DNA from: Gammaproteobacteria bacterium
GTDB lineage: Bacteria; Pseudomonadota; Gammaproteobacteria; Steroidobacterales; Steroidobacteraceae
DNA length: 64,000 nucleotides
Assembly (NCBI GenBank): GCA_025358295.1
Contig: JANYJY010000060.1
Span: 32,916 to 96,915, forward strand
Direction of reading: 5' to 3'
The translations under genes and the position numbers were made by a program. This document shows positions 1 through 9,891 of this stretch, one piece after another (position 1 is the first letter of the stretch; each line of letters opens with the position of its first letter). Under the pieces are notes generated by a model. The model was not told where the DNA came from. It saw nothing but the letters and a program-made list of their open reading frames with translations, and did no database searches.

Positions 1-339
1 TTGAGCGCGCGAGTCTTGGCCAGCACCATTGACGCGGCGGCTGCCGAGCGCGAGACGTTGCGATTTCTCGACACGTGGGTAGAGAGCGGCAAGTCACCGA
101 TGTGCGGCAACAGCATCTGCCAGGACCGGCGATTTTTGGCCCGGCATATGCCGACGCTCGAAAGATTCTTCCATTACCGCAATCTCGATGTCAGCACACT
201 CAAGGAACTGGCGCAGCGTTGGGCGCCGCAGATCGCTGAGGGTTACCGCAAGAAATCGAGTCACTTGGCGTTGGACGATGTGCGCGAGTCCATCCAGGAG
301 TTGCAGTACTATCGCGAGCATTTGTTGCGCCCGCTGTAG
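1..339 (+). CDS. orn: Oligoribonuclease, C-terminal part (cut by window start)
   Basis: 3'-5' exoribonuclease of the DEDDh family that degrades 2-5 nt RNAs, the last step of mRNA decay, and also pGpG. The 112 residues visible match the last two thirds of Orn (about 180 residues in the family). [10 protein letters not shown] carries one catalytic Asp, [15 protein letters not shown] sequence follows, and [10 protein letters not shown] carries the catalytic His and Asp. The frame is open to the window edge, so the TTG at base 1 is an internal codon. It converges on ppsA, with only 10 bases between the two stop codons. Identification is secure. Confidence 0.95.
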   Translation: MSARVLASTIDAAAAERETLRFLDTWVESGKSPMCGNSICQDRRFLARHMPTLERFFHYRNLDVSTLKELAQRWAPQIAEGYRKKSSHLALDDVRESIQELQYYREHLLRPL

Positions 340-349
340 CGACGCGCGG

Positions 350-2755
350 TTACTCCGGCTTGCCGGCGGGCCGCTTGGCGGCATCGGGCAATTCGCCCGC
401 CAGGAACATCCAGGTCTCGACCACCGTATCCGGATTCAACGACAGGCTATCGATGCCTTGTTCGAGAAGCCATCGCGCCAACTCCGGATGATCGGAAGGA
501 CCTTGACCGCAGATCCCGACGTACTTGCCTTGGCGCTTGCAGGCCTTGATAGCCATCGACATCAGCGCCTTCACCGCGTCGTCCCGCTCGTCGAAGGATT
601 TGGCAACCACGCTGGAATCGCGATCCAACCCGAGAGCCAATTGCGTCATGTCGTTCGAACCAATGGACATCCCGTCGAAGAACTCAAGATATTGATCCGC
701 AAGCAGGGCATTCGTCGGCAGTTCGCACATCATGATGTGTTTCAGGCCGTTATCGCCGCGCTTCAGGCCGTTCTCTGCCAGCAGTTGAGTGACGGCCTTC
801 GCCTCGCTCAAGGTGCGCACGAACGGCACCATGACTTGCACATTCGTCAGCCCCATCTCGTCGCGAACTCGCTTCAACGCACGGCATTCGAGCTCGAAGC
901 AGGGCCTGAATACTTTGTCGATGTAGCGCGACGCCCCGCGGAAGCCCAACATAGGGTTCTCTTCATGCGGCTCGTAGAGTTTGCCGCCGATTAAATTGGC
1001 GTATTCGTTCGATTTGAAATCCGACAAGCGCACGATCACGGGCTCCGGTGCAAACGCGGCGGCGATCTGCGCGATGCCCTCGGCCAATTTGTCGACATAG
1101 AAGTTCACGGGGCCGTCGTAACCCGCAATCTGCTTGGCAATGGTGTCCTTGATTTCGGGGCTCTGCTTGTCGAATTCCAGCAGCGCTCGCGGGTGTACGC
1201 CGATCATGCGATTGATGATGAATTCGAGGCGCGCGAGGCCGACGCCTTTGTGGGGCATTCCCGCGAAATCGAAGGCGCGGTCGGGGTTGCCGACGTTCAT
1301 GGTGATGTTCACGGGAATCGACGGCATGGCATCCATTTCTATGGTGCGCTGATCGTATTCGAGCATTCCGTCGTACACGAAGCCGGTGTCCCCTTCGGCG
1401 CATGAAACGGTGACCGCCTGATTCTCCTTGATGGCGGTAGTCGCCGTGCCGCAGCCGACTACCGCGGGGATGCCCAGTTCGCGCGCGATGATGGCGGCGT
1501 GGCAGGTGCGGCCGCCGCGATTGGTGACGATGGCGGATGCCCGCTTCATCACGGGCTCCCAATCTGGATCCGTCATGTCGGCCACCAGCACATCGCCAGC
1601 CCGCACCTTCGACATCTCCTTGACGTCTTTGATAATCCGCGCGTGTCCCGCGCCGATGCGCTGGCCGATGCTGCGACCGGTAATCAAGGTCTTGGACCGT
1701 GTCTTCAGCGTGAATCGCAGGATTGTGCGGCCGGCCCGGCTTTGCACGGTTTCGGGGCGGGCCTGGAGAATGTAAATTTTACCCGTGGCGCCATCCTTGC
1801 CCCACTCGATATCCATCGGCGTTCCATAGTGCGTTTCGATGATCAGCGCCTGTTTCGCAAGATTGACGATATCCGTCTCGTCGAGCGAGAAGCGATTGCG
1901 GTCAGCCGGCGCGACATCGACCGTCCGTACGCGCTGCGCTGAACCCGGTTCCGCGTAGACCATCTTGATGGCCTTGCCGCCGAGATTCTTGCGCAGAATA
2001 GAACGGCGGCCGGCGCGCAACGCCGGCTTGTACACGTAGAATTCGTCCGGGTTGACCGCGCCTTGCACAACAGTTTCGCCCAAGCCATAGGCGGCGGTAA
2101 TAAATACCACATCGCGAAAGCCCGAATCCGTGTCGAGCGTGAACATCACGCCCGAACTGCCGAGATCGCTGCGCACCATGTGCTGCACGCCCACCGAGAG
2201 CGCCACCGCGTTGTGATCAAATTTATTGTGCACGCGATATGAAATGGCCCGATCGTTGAACAGCGAGGCATACACTTCGTGCACGCAGGACATCAAGTGA
2301 TCCTCGCCGCGCACGTTCAAGAACGTTTCCTGCTGTCCGGCAAAGGACGCGTCCGGCAGATCTTCGGCCGTGGCAGAGGAGCGCACGGCCACCGCGAGCT
2401 CCGTGCTATTGCCGCTGGCCTTGCCCATCTTGCGCCAGGACTCGAGGATTTCGTCGTGCAGCCGCTTGGGGAAGGGAGTGGCGAGCATCCAGCCGCGGAT
2501 CTGTGCGCCCACAACCGCAAGACGCTCCACATCGTCGACATCGAGCGGGGCCAGGATGGCGCGTATGCGCTCGTCGAGGCCATCCTGTGCGAGGAAATCG
2601 CGATACGCATGCGAGGTGGTGGCGAAACCGCCGGGAACCGAGACACCGAGATTCGCCAACCCAGAAATCATCTCGCCAAGGGACGCGTTCTTGCCGCCGA
2701 CCAGTTCAACGTCTTTATTCTTCAACTGTTCGAATGGAATTATGTAGGGCTTCAT
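350..2755 (-). CDS. ppsA: Phosphoenolpyruvate synthase
   Basis: Converts pyruvate, ATP and water to PEP, AMP and phosphate in gluconeogenesis. The protein is 801 residues (E. coli 792). An N-terminal ATP/pyruvate-binding domain begins [12 protein letters not shown]; a mobile phosphohistidine domain holds [17 protein letters not shown] (His is the phosphorylated residue, the Thr two positions earlier is the PpsR target); a C-terminal PEP-binding barrel holds GLARLEFII and [11 protein letters not shown] chose the ATG at 2755 because it gives the family start [11 protein letters not shown]; the frame stays open 21 codons upstream. It is divergent from ppsR, 74 bases away, so the pair probably shares a control region. 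Confidence 0.97.
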   Translation of the reverse strand: MKPYIIPFEQLKNKDVELVGGKNASLGEMISGLANLGVSVPGGFATTSHAYRDFLAQDGLDERIRAILAPLDVDDVERLAVVGAQIRGWMLATPFPKRLHDEILESWRKMGKASGNSTELAVAVRSSATAEDLPDASFAGQQETFLNVRGEDHLMSCVHEVYASLFNDRAISYRVHNKFDHNAVALSVGVQHMVRSDLGSSGVMFTLDTDSGFRDVVFITAAYGLGETVVQGAVNPDEFYVYKPALRAGRRSILRKNLGGKAIKMVYAEPGSAQRVRTVDVAPADRNRFSLDETDIVNLAKQALIIETHYGTPMDIEWGKDGATGKIYILQARPETVQSRAGRTILRFTLKTRSKTLITGRSIGQRIGAGHARIIKDVKEMSKVRAGDVLVADMTDPDWEPVMKRASAIVTNRGGRTCHAAIIARELGIPAVVGCGTATTAIKENQAVTVSCAEGDTGFVYDGMLEYDQRTIEMDAMPSIPVNITMNVGNPDRAFDFAGMPHKGVGLARLEFIINRMIGVHPRALLEFDKQSPEIKDTIAKQIAGYDGPVNFYVDKLAEGIAQIAAAFAPEPVIVRLSDFKSNEYANLIGGKLYEPHEENPMLGFRGASRYIDKVFRPCFELECRALKRVRDEMGLTNVQVMVPFVRTLSEAKAVTQLLAENGLKRGDNGLKHIMMCELPTNALLADQYLEFFDGMSIGSNDMTQLALGLDRDSSVVAKSFDERDDAVKALMSMAIKACKRQGKYVGICGQGPSDHPELARWLLEQGIDSLSLNPDTVVETWMFLAGELPDAAKRPAGKPE

Positions 2756-2829
2756 ATTGCGCTGCTTGTGGGGCGATGGGTTAAGTGAAACACTTTGCCG
2801 GCGACGATGCGCCAACACCTGAGGCTACC

Positions 2830-3654
2830 GTGATTAAACGAACTGTGTTTTTTGTTTCGGATCAAACGGGCATTACAGCAGAAACCATGGGTCACAGCCT
2901 CATGACGCAGTTCGACGGCATCGAATTTCGTCAGGTGACTGTGCCATTTATCGCCACGGTTGACAAGGCGATTGAGGCCGTCCGCAAGATCGATTTGGTT
3001 GGAATCCAGGAAGGTGTGAGGCCGATCATATTCAGCACCCTGGTGCAAGAGGATGTGCGCGACGTGGTACGCGGCAGCAGCGGATTTTTTCTGGATTTTT
3101 TCGACCCGTTCCTGGCGCCCCTTGAAAACGAACTCAAGACGCAATCCACCCATGTGGCCAGCCGGACTCATCGCATGGCCGACACGCATGCCTATGCCAC
3201 GCGTATCGATGCTACGAATTTCGCCCTGGCGAACGACGACGGATCGGTGGTGCGCGATTACGAGCGCGCCGATGTGATTCTGGTGGGTGTATCGCGCTCC
3301 GGGAAGACGCCGACCTGCCTCTATCTGGCGATGCAATACGGCATATTCGCCGCAAATTATCCGTTAACCGAAGATGATTTGGAATCGCGCAAGTTGCCGG
3401 TGGCGCTCGAGGCGTACTCGCGCAAGCTATTCGGCCTGACCATCAAGGCAGATCGATTGCAACAAATTCGCAATGAGCGCCGTCCCGACAGCCGCTACTC
3501 CTCGCCGCAACAAGTGGCCTTCGAGATCAGAGCGGCCGAGTCGCTGTTCGAACGGCACGGCGTTCCGATGCTGGATGCCACCGAGGTGTCGATCGAAGAA
3601 ATATCCAGCAGAATTCTCGACCGCACCGGAATTGAGCGACGCCTGCGGCCCTGA
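2830..3654 (+). CDS. ppsR: PEP synthase regulatory kinase/pyrophosphorylase
   Basis: DUF299-family bifunctional enzyme. It inactivates PpsA by ADP-dependent phosphorylation of the threonine near the catalytic histidine and reactivates it by phosphate-dependent pyrophosphorolysis. The start is VIKRTVFFVSDQTG, close to the family N-terminus; the P-loop-like GVSRSGKTPTC lies about residue 155. The GTG at 2830 is preferred because GAGG sits 5 bases upstream and the 274-residue product matches the family length (277 in E. coli). An in-frame GTG at 2785 would add 15 residues. Divergent pairing with ppsA supports the assignment. Confidence 0.93.
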   Translation: MIKRTVFFVSDQTGITAETMGHSLMTQFDGIEFRQVTVPFIATVDKAIEAVRKIDLVGIQEGVRPIIFSTLVQEDVRDVVRGSSGFFLDFFDPFLAPLENELKTQSTHVASRTHRMADTHAYATRIDATNFALANDDGSVVRDYERADVILVGVSRSGKTPTCLYLAMQYGIFAANYPLTEDDLESRKLPVALEAYSRKLFGLTIKADRLQQIRNERRPDSRYSSPQQVAFEIRAAESLFERHGVPMLDATEVSIEEISSRILDRTGIERRLRP

Positions 3655-3685
3655 CATTCCGGATGTGCATGGTATAGTTCAGGTC

Positions 3686-4132
3686 ATGCTAGCGGATCAA
3701 TGGTGTGTAACGTCTTGGAGCGCGCAGCCCGGCAGCTTCGTCAGCCTGATGACGCTGTATGAGAGCAATTTCGTGCGCCTCGGCTGGCTCGTCAGCGATT
3801 TTCGCTCGGTGACGCAGGCGCGGGTATCACGCGTAGCCACGGATTGTGATCTCCATCTCATCCCGCAGGAGTTGAGCCGCTACACCAGTGTGTTTCGCCT
3901 CACATATGAGTTCGAATTTGACTCAGGTCCGGTCCGCGACCCGGATTTGGAGGTGTGCGTGTATCACGATGCCAGACTGGCGGAAGTCCGCAGTTTTCGC
4001 GGGTTCCAGCGCCATCCGCAGCTATCCAGGCTGCAAGCCGGACTCAATCGTGAACTGGATCAGCGCTGGAGGCGAAACATGATGTTAAATAAATGGCTGG
4101 AATACTGTGCCGAGCGGGGCCATCACCTTTAG
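3686..4132 (+). CDS. DUF1249 family protein (YqiB-like)
   Basis: Small cytoplasmic protein of 148 residues, close to E. coli YqiB (about 140). Shared features are an early MTLYESNFVRL segment, a central strand region ending in CVYHDARLAEVRSF, and a C-terminal LNKWLEYCAERGH. The family function is not established; in enterobacteria the gene lies between nudF and cpdA. The ATG at 3686 gives the family start; the frame is open further upstream but overlaps ppsR. It follows ppsR by 31 bases and may be read from the same transcript. Confidence 0.8.
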   Translation: MLADQWCVTSWSAQPGSFVSLMTLYESNFVRLGWLVSDFRSVTQARVSRVATDCDLHLIPQELSRYTSVFRLTYEFEFDSGPVRDPDLEVCVYHDARLAEVRSFRGFQRHPQLSRLQAGLNRELDQRWRRNMMLNKWLEYCAERGHHL

Positions 4133-4196
4133 TGACCCGGATTGTCCTGGTTTGCTTGGGATGTCCCGCGCTTTAAGCAGAACCTAAGGCGGGACT

Positions 4197-5249
4197 TTGA
4201 TCGATCGCTTAAGTTTTCTAAAAGGAGTTGCCGACGGTGGCGCTGTAAGTGCGGACGAAGAGCGGCTCATGCAGCTCTTCCAGAATCGTGCGGGCTTGAA
4301 GAAGGCCTATGCCGATCTCAAGGATGAATTTCACCTGTTGCGCGATCGCCTCAAACAACAGGAAGGCACGACCATCCGCGTGCAGGAGCAGTTGGACGCG
4401 CTCGGTGACCTGCTCGGTGACCCGAAGACCGGCTACAGCGCCCTGGTGTTTTATCAGTTGCGCACTCTGTGGAAGACCTGCCATCAGCAGCTCTCGACGT
4501 TCACGACGGACCTGACGCGCCAGCAGGAGGCGCGTGAGGTTGCGAGGCACAAGGCGGATACCGAGATCGCCAAGAGCGCGCGGCTCGTGGATTTCGATGC
4601 ACGCCTCGAGGCAGCATCGGTCGAGGCTGACTCGCAACGGCAGAATCTGGCCGCAATACAAAACGAGATAGGGCGGCTGACCGCGTTCTGGCACTACTTC
4701 AAGCGGCGTCGCCGTCAAAAATCGCTCGAGTCGTTGCGCAGCCAGGTGGCCATCGCTGACGCTGCGGTCGGCGACTTGAATGCAGAACGCCGTGCGATCG
4801 AGCAAGAGTCGGCCGTGGAATTTCCAGGCCTCTCGTTGATGGCACGCCGCAATATCAATCTTGCCATCATCAGTTTCGCGGAGCTGCTGTGCGAGAACGT
4901 CGATGCCTACGGGCTTGCTGCGCGCGCCAAGGAAGCGGTTGCGCGCAGAGTGCACGAGATGAACTTCGGCACGCGGACCGAGTGCGAGGGCTACATGCAG
5001 CGCGTGCAGCAGGCGCAGGCCGTAGTGGCGAATCCGAAGCAGATTACCGGCGCCCTGAAGGCGAAGCTCGAGCGTCTGCGTACCACCTGTGAATACCGCA
5101 ATAATGCCGACACGGTACCGACCGCCGACTCACTGGCGCCGCCCGCCGATTTGCCGGACCCGGGCAAGACCGCCAAGGCTCCGGCCGCAGCGGCATGGAA
5201 CGTGCTCGCCGAGGACTACTGGGACCTGTATACGCTGCTGCTTCGCTAG
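4197..5249 (+). CDS. Coiled-coil protein of unknown function
   Basis: I do not recognise a characterised family. The 350-residue product is almost entirely charged helix: residues about 25-110 and 130-200 are rich in Glu, Gln, Arg and Lys with heptad-like leucines, then a more mixed region (GLSLMARRNINLAIISFAELL), and a Pro/Ala-rich linker before the C-terminal WNVLAEDYWDLYTLLLR. There is no signal peptide and no clear membrane segment. The start is uncertain: TTG at 4197 is the longest option and ATG at 4269 is an alternative; the AAAGGAG at 4221 has no in-frame start close behind it. It converges on the tail-specific protease, 23 bases away. Confidence 0.6.
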   Translation: MIDRLSFLKGVADGGAVSADEERLMQLFQNRAGLKKAYADLKDEFHLLRDRLKQQEGTTIRVQEQLDALGDLLGDPKTGYSALVFYQLRTLWKTCHQQLSTFTTDLTRQQEAREVARHKADTEIAKSARLVDFDARLEAASVEADSQRQNLAAIQNEIGRLTAFWHYFKRRRRQKSLESLRSQVAIADAAVGDLNAERRAIEQESAVEFPGLSLMARRNINLAIISFAELLCENVDAYGLAARAKEAVARRVHEMNFGTRTECEGYMQRVQQAQAVVANPKQITGALKAKLERLRTTCEYRNNADTVPTADSLAPPADLPDPGKTAKAPAAAAWNVLAEDYWDLYTLLLR

Positions 5250-5272
5250 CTCCCGGCCGCGCCAACCCAATC

Positions 5273-7405
5273 TCAGTGAATGTCGGTGCGGCTCGCCTGT
5301 GTGGGGCCGACTCGATGCGCAGGCGCCACCGCAAGATCGGCGGCGATCTGCGATGCCTCGTCCAGCAAGATTCCCGCCGCCGCGTCATCCTTGATTTCCT
5401 CCAGCGACTTCACCGGTTTCACCTCGTGCGCGGTCCGCCAGGCATTCTCGCGTGCCAGCCGATCGCTTTCCAGGTGCTGACGCTCCGCCTCGCGGGTCTT
5501 GATGTTCAGCGACAATGATTTCTGGCTGCGCATGGAGTTCAAGGCGGCTATGTCGTCGTGCAGATAACGGAAGTCGGCGCTGTTCGCCGTGCGATCGTCA
5601 TGCAATTTTTGCAGGGCGGCCGCCGTCGATTTCAGATCGCTCGCGGCTCGAAAGTTCGCCGGTTCAATGTGATCCCAGGGCAGCGCGCGGTCGCGCGTGC
5701 TTTCACCGACTTCGTTGGCATCGATGAGAGAGGGCAGTGCGATATCGGGGGTCACGCCGCGGTCTTGAGTGCTTTCGCCGGTGATCCGGTAGTATTTGCC
5801 GATGGTCACATTGAGCTGCCCGAGTTCGGGCTTGCGTCCGAAAACCGTGTAGTTGAGGGGGTGCGCGTTCTGCACCGTCCCCTTGCCGTAGGTCTGTTGA
5901 CCGACGATGAGCGCGCGGCCGTAGTCCTGAATGGCGCCCGCGAATATCTCCGATGCAGAGGCGCTGAACCGATCCACGAGGACGATCATGGGGCCGCTAT
6001 AAAAGATCGACGGGTCCGGATCGTCGTCCACTTCGATGCGTCCAGTCGTATCGCGCAATTGCACCACCGGCCCACGATCGATGAACAGACCGGTGAGGGA
6101 TTCGGCCTCCGGCAGATAGCCCCCGCCGTTGGCGCGCAGATCCATGATCAGCACATCGGCGCCGTCCTTTTTCAATTCGCCGATCAGACGCTGCACGTCG
6201 CGAGTGGTGCTGCGGTAGTCCTTGGCGCCGGCGCGGCTGGCATCGTAATCTTGGTAGAAGCTCGGCACCGTGATGATTCCGACCTTCACATCGCGGCCGT
6301 TACGCTGCACCACCTTAATGGCCTTGTGCGAAGCCTGCGCCTCGAGCGACACGCGGTTGCGCGTGAATTCCACGATCTTTTGCGCCGAGCCGGGAGCTGC
6401 TCCCGCGGGCAGCAATTGCAGCCGCACGAGGGTGCCACCGGGGCCGCGAATCTTCTGGACCACGTCATCGAGCCGCCATCCGATCACATCAAGCAGCTCT
6501 CCAGCCTTGCCTTCGCCGACCGCGGTAATTCGATCGTTGGCGGCGAGCTTGCCGCTGATTGCGGCGGGGCCGCCGGCAATGACGTCGATCACCGTAACGT
6601 AGTCGTCGGTCAGCTGCAGTGAGGCGCCGATGCCCTCGTAGCTCAAGCTCATTTGAATGTTGTATTCTTCGGAGTTGCGTGCCGAAAAATAATTCGAATG
6701 CGGATCCAACGACAGCACGAACGCATTCATGAATGCCTCGAATACGTCCTCGGGCTTGCTCTGATCCATGCGTTTCGCGACATGCTCATAGCGCTTACGC
6801 AACACATCGGCCGCTTCGCTCCATGGCTTGCCCGCGATGACCAGCGACAACTCGTCGTTCTTCACGCGCTTGCGCCATAGCTCGTTCATCTCGGCGGTGT
6901 TCGCCGGCCAAGGTTCCTTCTCGCGATCGAAATTAAAGGATTCATCTATGTCGAAATCCGGCTTCTTGGCCAGTTGTTCGACCGCATAGGCCATGCGTTC
7001 GCGGCTGCGCTGCTGATAGCGGCGGAAGATGACGAAAGCAGGGTCCACGTCGCCGGCTTTGATGGCATCGTCAAGCTCATAGCGATAGCGTTCGAATTCG
7101 GCGATGTCGCTTGCGTAAAAATAGCTTCGGCCGCCGTCGATGGCATCGAGATAGCGATCGAGGATCAAACTCGAGAGATGATCGTCGAGCGGTGCGCGCC
7201 GGTAATGTTCGCGGGCAATGATGTCCGCTACTCGGCGCGCGACATAGTTTTGCTGTTCCGTCGGCGCAAGCGCCGTCGCCGCCTGCGGAACGGCGGGCGA
7301 GGGCGTCATGGCCGCGCCCAACAATGCGGCAAGACCCACCGCACCCGCGCAGACGGCGGCGCCGGTAATCCAGCGGGAGCGAATGGTCCTATGCCTATTA
7401 GTCAT
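5273..7405 (-). CDS. prc: Tail-specific (carboxy-terminal processing) protease
   Basis: Periplasmic serine protease of family S41 that recognises non-polar C-termini. The 710-residue protein has an N-terminal membrane/signal segment (ITGAAVCAGAVGLAALLGA), an N-terminal helical domain, a PDZ domain about residues 230-320 (YEGIGASLQL onward), and the catalytic S41 domain with FSASASEIFAGAIQDYG and the downstream lysine in GQQTYGKGTVQ. A Prc C-terminal extension follows. The ATG at 7405 is chosen because AGGAG lies about 13 bases upstream and the signal segment follows directly; an in-frame ORF extends 25 codons further. Length is near E. coli Prc (about 680). Confidence 0.92.
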   Translation of the reverse strand: MTNRHRTIRSRWITGAAVCAGAVGLAALLGAAMTPSPAVPQAATALAPTEQQNYVARRVADIIAREHYRRAPLDDHLSSLILDRYLDAIDGGRSYFYASDIAEFERYRYELDDAIKAGDVDPAFVIFRRYQQRSRERMAYAVEQLAKKPDFDIDESFNFDREKEPWPANTAEMNELWRKRVKNDELSLVIAGKPWSEAADVLRKRYEHVAKRMDQSKPEDVFEAFMNAFVLSLDPHSNYFSARNSEEYNIQMSLSYEGIGASLQLTDDYVTVIDVIAGGPAAISGKLAANDRITAVGEGKAGELLDVIGWRLDDVVQKIRGPGGTLVRLQLLPAGAAPGSAQKIVEFTRNRVSLEAQASHKAIKVVQRNGRDVKVGIITVPSFYQDYDASRAGAKDYRSTTRDVQRLIGELKKDGADVLIMDLRANGGGYLPEAESLTGLFIDRGPVVQLRDTTGRIEVDDDPDPSIFYSGPMIVLVDRFSASASEIFAGAIQDYGRALIVGQQTYGKGTVQNAHPLNYTVFGRKPELGQLNVTIGKYYRITGESTQDRGVTPDIALPSLIDANEVGESTRDRALPWDHIEPANFRAASDLKSTAAALQKLHDDRTANSADFRYLHDDIAALNSMRSQKSLSLNIKTREAERQHLESDRLARENAWRTAHEVKPVKSLEEIKDDAAAGILLDEASQIAADLAVAPAHRVGPTQASRTDIH

Positions 7406-7500
7406 CACCGTACCTGATCTCCTGTAAACTCCGATCCCCAAAGTCCGTTCAAGGCTAGAGAAGCCCGTGCCTGCTAGCAAGTGTATATGAGCCTCAAGGT

Positions 7501-7794
7501 ATGCGTCCGTTCACTGTTTTGATCGGTATTATTCTCGGATCTGCGGCATCGACTACCTTCGGACTGGGCGCCGTGCTGATCGTGTTCAGTGTTTTGGCCG
7601 GCGAACACCCCGATCTATCGCGGGAACTGCCGCGGCTCCTCTTGAGCCTGGCCGCATTCGGCATTTTGACCGCTGCCAGCGCCGGGAGTTTCCTGGGGCA
7701 GATAAAAGCCCGTCCGTGGCGCGGCTGGGCTCATTTGGCCACCGCCGCCTGCCTCAGCGCGGTAGTTTTTCTCTATTGGCCGAGACGCAACTGA
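7501..7794 (+). CDS. Small three-helix membrane protein
   Basis: A 97-residue hydrophobic protein with membrane segments at about residues 5-32, 44-66 and 77-93, ending in a basic WPRRN tail. It has no motif I recognise. The ATG at 7501 has AAGG closely upstream. It ends just before the M28 lipoprotein gene (19 bases) and probably shares its transcript; it starts 95 bases from the divergent protease gene. The hydrophobic pattern, start signal and spacing support a real gene. Confidence 0.6.
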   Translation: MRPFTVLIGIILGSAASTTFGLGAVLIVFSVLAGEHPDLSRELPRLLLSLAAFGILTAASAGSFLGQIKARPWRGWAHLATAACLSAVVFLYWPRRN

Positions 7795-7813
7795 GCGAGG
7801 AGTGCGCGATATC

Positions 7814-9466
7814 ATGCGAATTCGTGGTGATTGGTGCACGTTGGCCGCCATGGGCCTATTGCTCGGGGGGTGCGCCGCAAACAGCAAGCTTCCGCCGCCG
7901 TCCACCGATATCGATGAAACCGCCTTTCGCATGCATGTCAGCAAGCTGGCTTCCGATGATTTCGAGGGCCGCAAGCCGGGTACCCCGGGGGAGGCCAAGA
8001 CGGTCGCATACCTGGTCGAACAATTCCGCAAATTGGGCTTGAAGCCCGGCAATGGCGAGAGTTTCGTTCAGCAGGTGCCCATGGTGGAGATTCGGGCCGC
8101 CACCGGCGCCACGCTGACCGTCACGGGTGCGAGGGGCGCGGTGTCCCTCGCCTATGGCAGGGATATGGTGATTTGGAGCGCGCGCAGCGCGCCGCAGGCC
8201 GAGTTGCGCCACAGCGATCTCGTGTTCGTGGGCTACGGGATTGTTGCGCCGGAGTACGAATGGAACGACTACGCCGGCATCGACGTGCGTGGCAAGACGG
8301 TAGTGGTTTTGGCCAATGATCCCGGCTACGCCACGCGCGACCCCAAGGTGTTCCGCGGTGGCGCCATGAGTTACTTCGGTCGTTGGTCATACAAGGTCGA
8401 GGAGGCGGCGCGACAGGGCGCCGTCGGCGTGCTGCTGATTCACGATGGCGAGGCGACGGGATTCGGCTGGAATGTGGTGCAAAGCACGTGGACCGGCGCG
8501 CAATTGACGTTGGCGTCGGTCGACGGCAATGCGGGTCGGGCCGCAGTGGAAGGCTGGATTCAGAAGGACGCGGCTCGAGGGATTTTTGCCGCGGCCGGCC
8601 TCGATTTGGCCGTCTCGTCCTCTGCCGCGCTCCACACGGGATTCAAGGCGATTCCCATGGGCTTGAAGGCTGATGCGCTGCTGAACGACAGCGTGCGCCA
8701 GTTCAGCTCCAGCAACGTCGTCGCGTTCTGGCCCGGCAGCCGTCGCAAGACGGAATATGTCGTGTACGCGGCCCACTGGGATCACCTCGGTCGCGACCCT
8801 GCGCTTCCGGGTCACAATATTTTCAATGGCGCTGTCGACAATGCGACGGGCGTCGCCGGACTGCTGGACTTGGCGCAATCCTTCGTCCGCACCAAGCCTG
8901 TGGCCGATCGCTCGATCGTTTTCCTCGCCGTGACGGGTGCGGAACCGGGATTGCTGGGTTCGCAATACTACGTCCAGAATCCGATCTTCCCGCTGCGCGA
9001 CACGGCTGTGGTGCTTGATTTGGACACCTTGCGCAACGGCGGACCGACGCGCGATTTGACCATATTCGATGCCGGCAATTCGGACGTGGAGGAATTTGCG
9101 CGAGCGTCGGCACTGCTGCAGGGGCGCGAAATATCCGCCGAGCCCACGCCTGAGCAGGGTCTCTACTACCGGTCGGATTGCTTCAGCTTCGCTAACGCGG
9201 GCGTGCCTGCACTGTATGCGAAGGGCGGGCTCGACGATACGGCACGTGGGCCCGTTTGGGGCCGCGCCCAACTGGACGACTACATGCTGCATCGCTATCG
9301 GCAGCCGAGCGATCAATATTCTGCGGACTGGGATGTGCGCAGCGCACTCGATGATCTTGCGCTCTACTACAGCGTCGGCAACCGCGTGGCGCACGCCCGC
9401 CGTTTCCCGCGCTGGAATCCGAACAGCGAGTTTCGAGTGAGCCGCGCGCGCGGTGTGGCGCCTTAA
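7814..9466 (+). CDS. M28-like lipoprotein with altered active site
   Basis: A 550-residue predicted lipoprotein: signal segment with lipobox LLGGC, a PA-type insert (about residues 130-270) and an M28 metallopeptidase domain (about 290-500). The first metal His (AAHWDHLG), the bridging Asp (GAVDNATG), one Glu ligand and the later Asp (VVLDLD) are kept. The usual GEE motif reads GAEPGLLGS, so the general-base Glu is Ala, and the fifth ligand in RSDH is Cys (YYRSDCFSF). Catalysis is therefore doubtful. The ATG at 7814 is preferred over GTG at 7802 because it fits the GAGGAG spacing and lipoprotein signal. Compare the M28 gene at 30066. Confidence 0.85.
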   Translation: MRIRGDWCTLAAMGLLLGGCAANSKLPPPSTDIDETAFRMHVSKLASDDFEGRKPGTPGEAKTVAYLVEQFRKLGLKPGNGESFVQQVPMVEIRAATGATLTVTGARGAVSLAYGRDMVIWSARSAPQAELRHSDLVFVGYGIVAPEYEWNDYAGIDVRGKTVVVLANDPGYATRDPKVFRGGAMSYFGRWSYKVEEAARQGAVGVLLIHDGEATGFGWNVVQSTWTGAQLTLASVDGNAGRAAVEGWIQKDAARGIFAAAGLDLAVSSSAALHTGFKAIPMGLKADALLNDSVRQFSSSNVVAFWPGSRRKTEYVVYAAHWDHLGRDPALPGHNIFNGAVDNATGVAGLLDLAQSFVRTKPVADRSIVFLAVTGAEPGLLGSQYYVQNPIFPLRDTAVVLDLDTLRNGGPTRDLTIFDAGNSDVEEFARASALLQGREISAEPTPEQGLYYRSDCFSFANAGVPALYAKGGLDDTARGPVWGRAQLDDYMLHRYRQPSDQYSADWDVRSALDDLALYYSVGNRVAHARRFPRWNPNSEFRVSRARGVAP

Positions 9467-9472
9467 GGCCGG

Positions 9473-9679
9473 CTAGCGTTTGCCGATTCTGGCCCAGTTC
9501 TTTTTCCGGTCGAAACTACCGGAGGTGTTGTAGGGATCGAAACCCTGTTTCTCGTTCGCCGCCTTCACTGGGACGGCATTCAGGCGCAGCGCTTGCGCAA
9601 CACTTGCATTACGCAACTCGCGTACGCCGAAGCTAAAATCCAAGTCATTCCGGCTCGCTGCCTTGTGATCGTTCGACAT
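9473..9679 (-). CDS. Small conserved hypothetical protein
   Basis: A 68-residue soluble protein with a C-terminal segment FDPYNTSGSFDRKKNWARI of a type I have seen in small uncharacterised proteobacterial proteins; no function is known to me. The start is well supported by AGGAA five bases before the ATG. It converges on the M28-like lipoprotein gene with 6 bases between the stops. The gap behind it (9680-9891) contains no gene I can support. Confidence 0.6.
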   Translation of the reverse strand: MSNDHKAASRNDLDFSFGVRELRNASVAQALRLNAVPVKAANEKQGFDPYNTSGSFDRKKNWARIGKR

Positions 9680-9891
9680 CGTCTTTCCTCGGCAAAAAAA
9701 TCAAGCTCGCCAATCGCTCTTACTGCGTTTTTTGATAGTACGGACGCGTGTATGTTCCCAAATTGCGACAGCAATAAGCCTGCGGCATGGAGAAACTGTG
9801 ACGCGCTTCAAGTCGATGAAGACATAAGGCGGAGGCGGCACAACTTAATGGGCGCGCCGCGGCCCAAGGCATCGAGCAGGGGGTGGAAATC

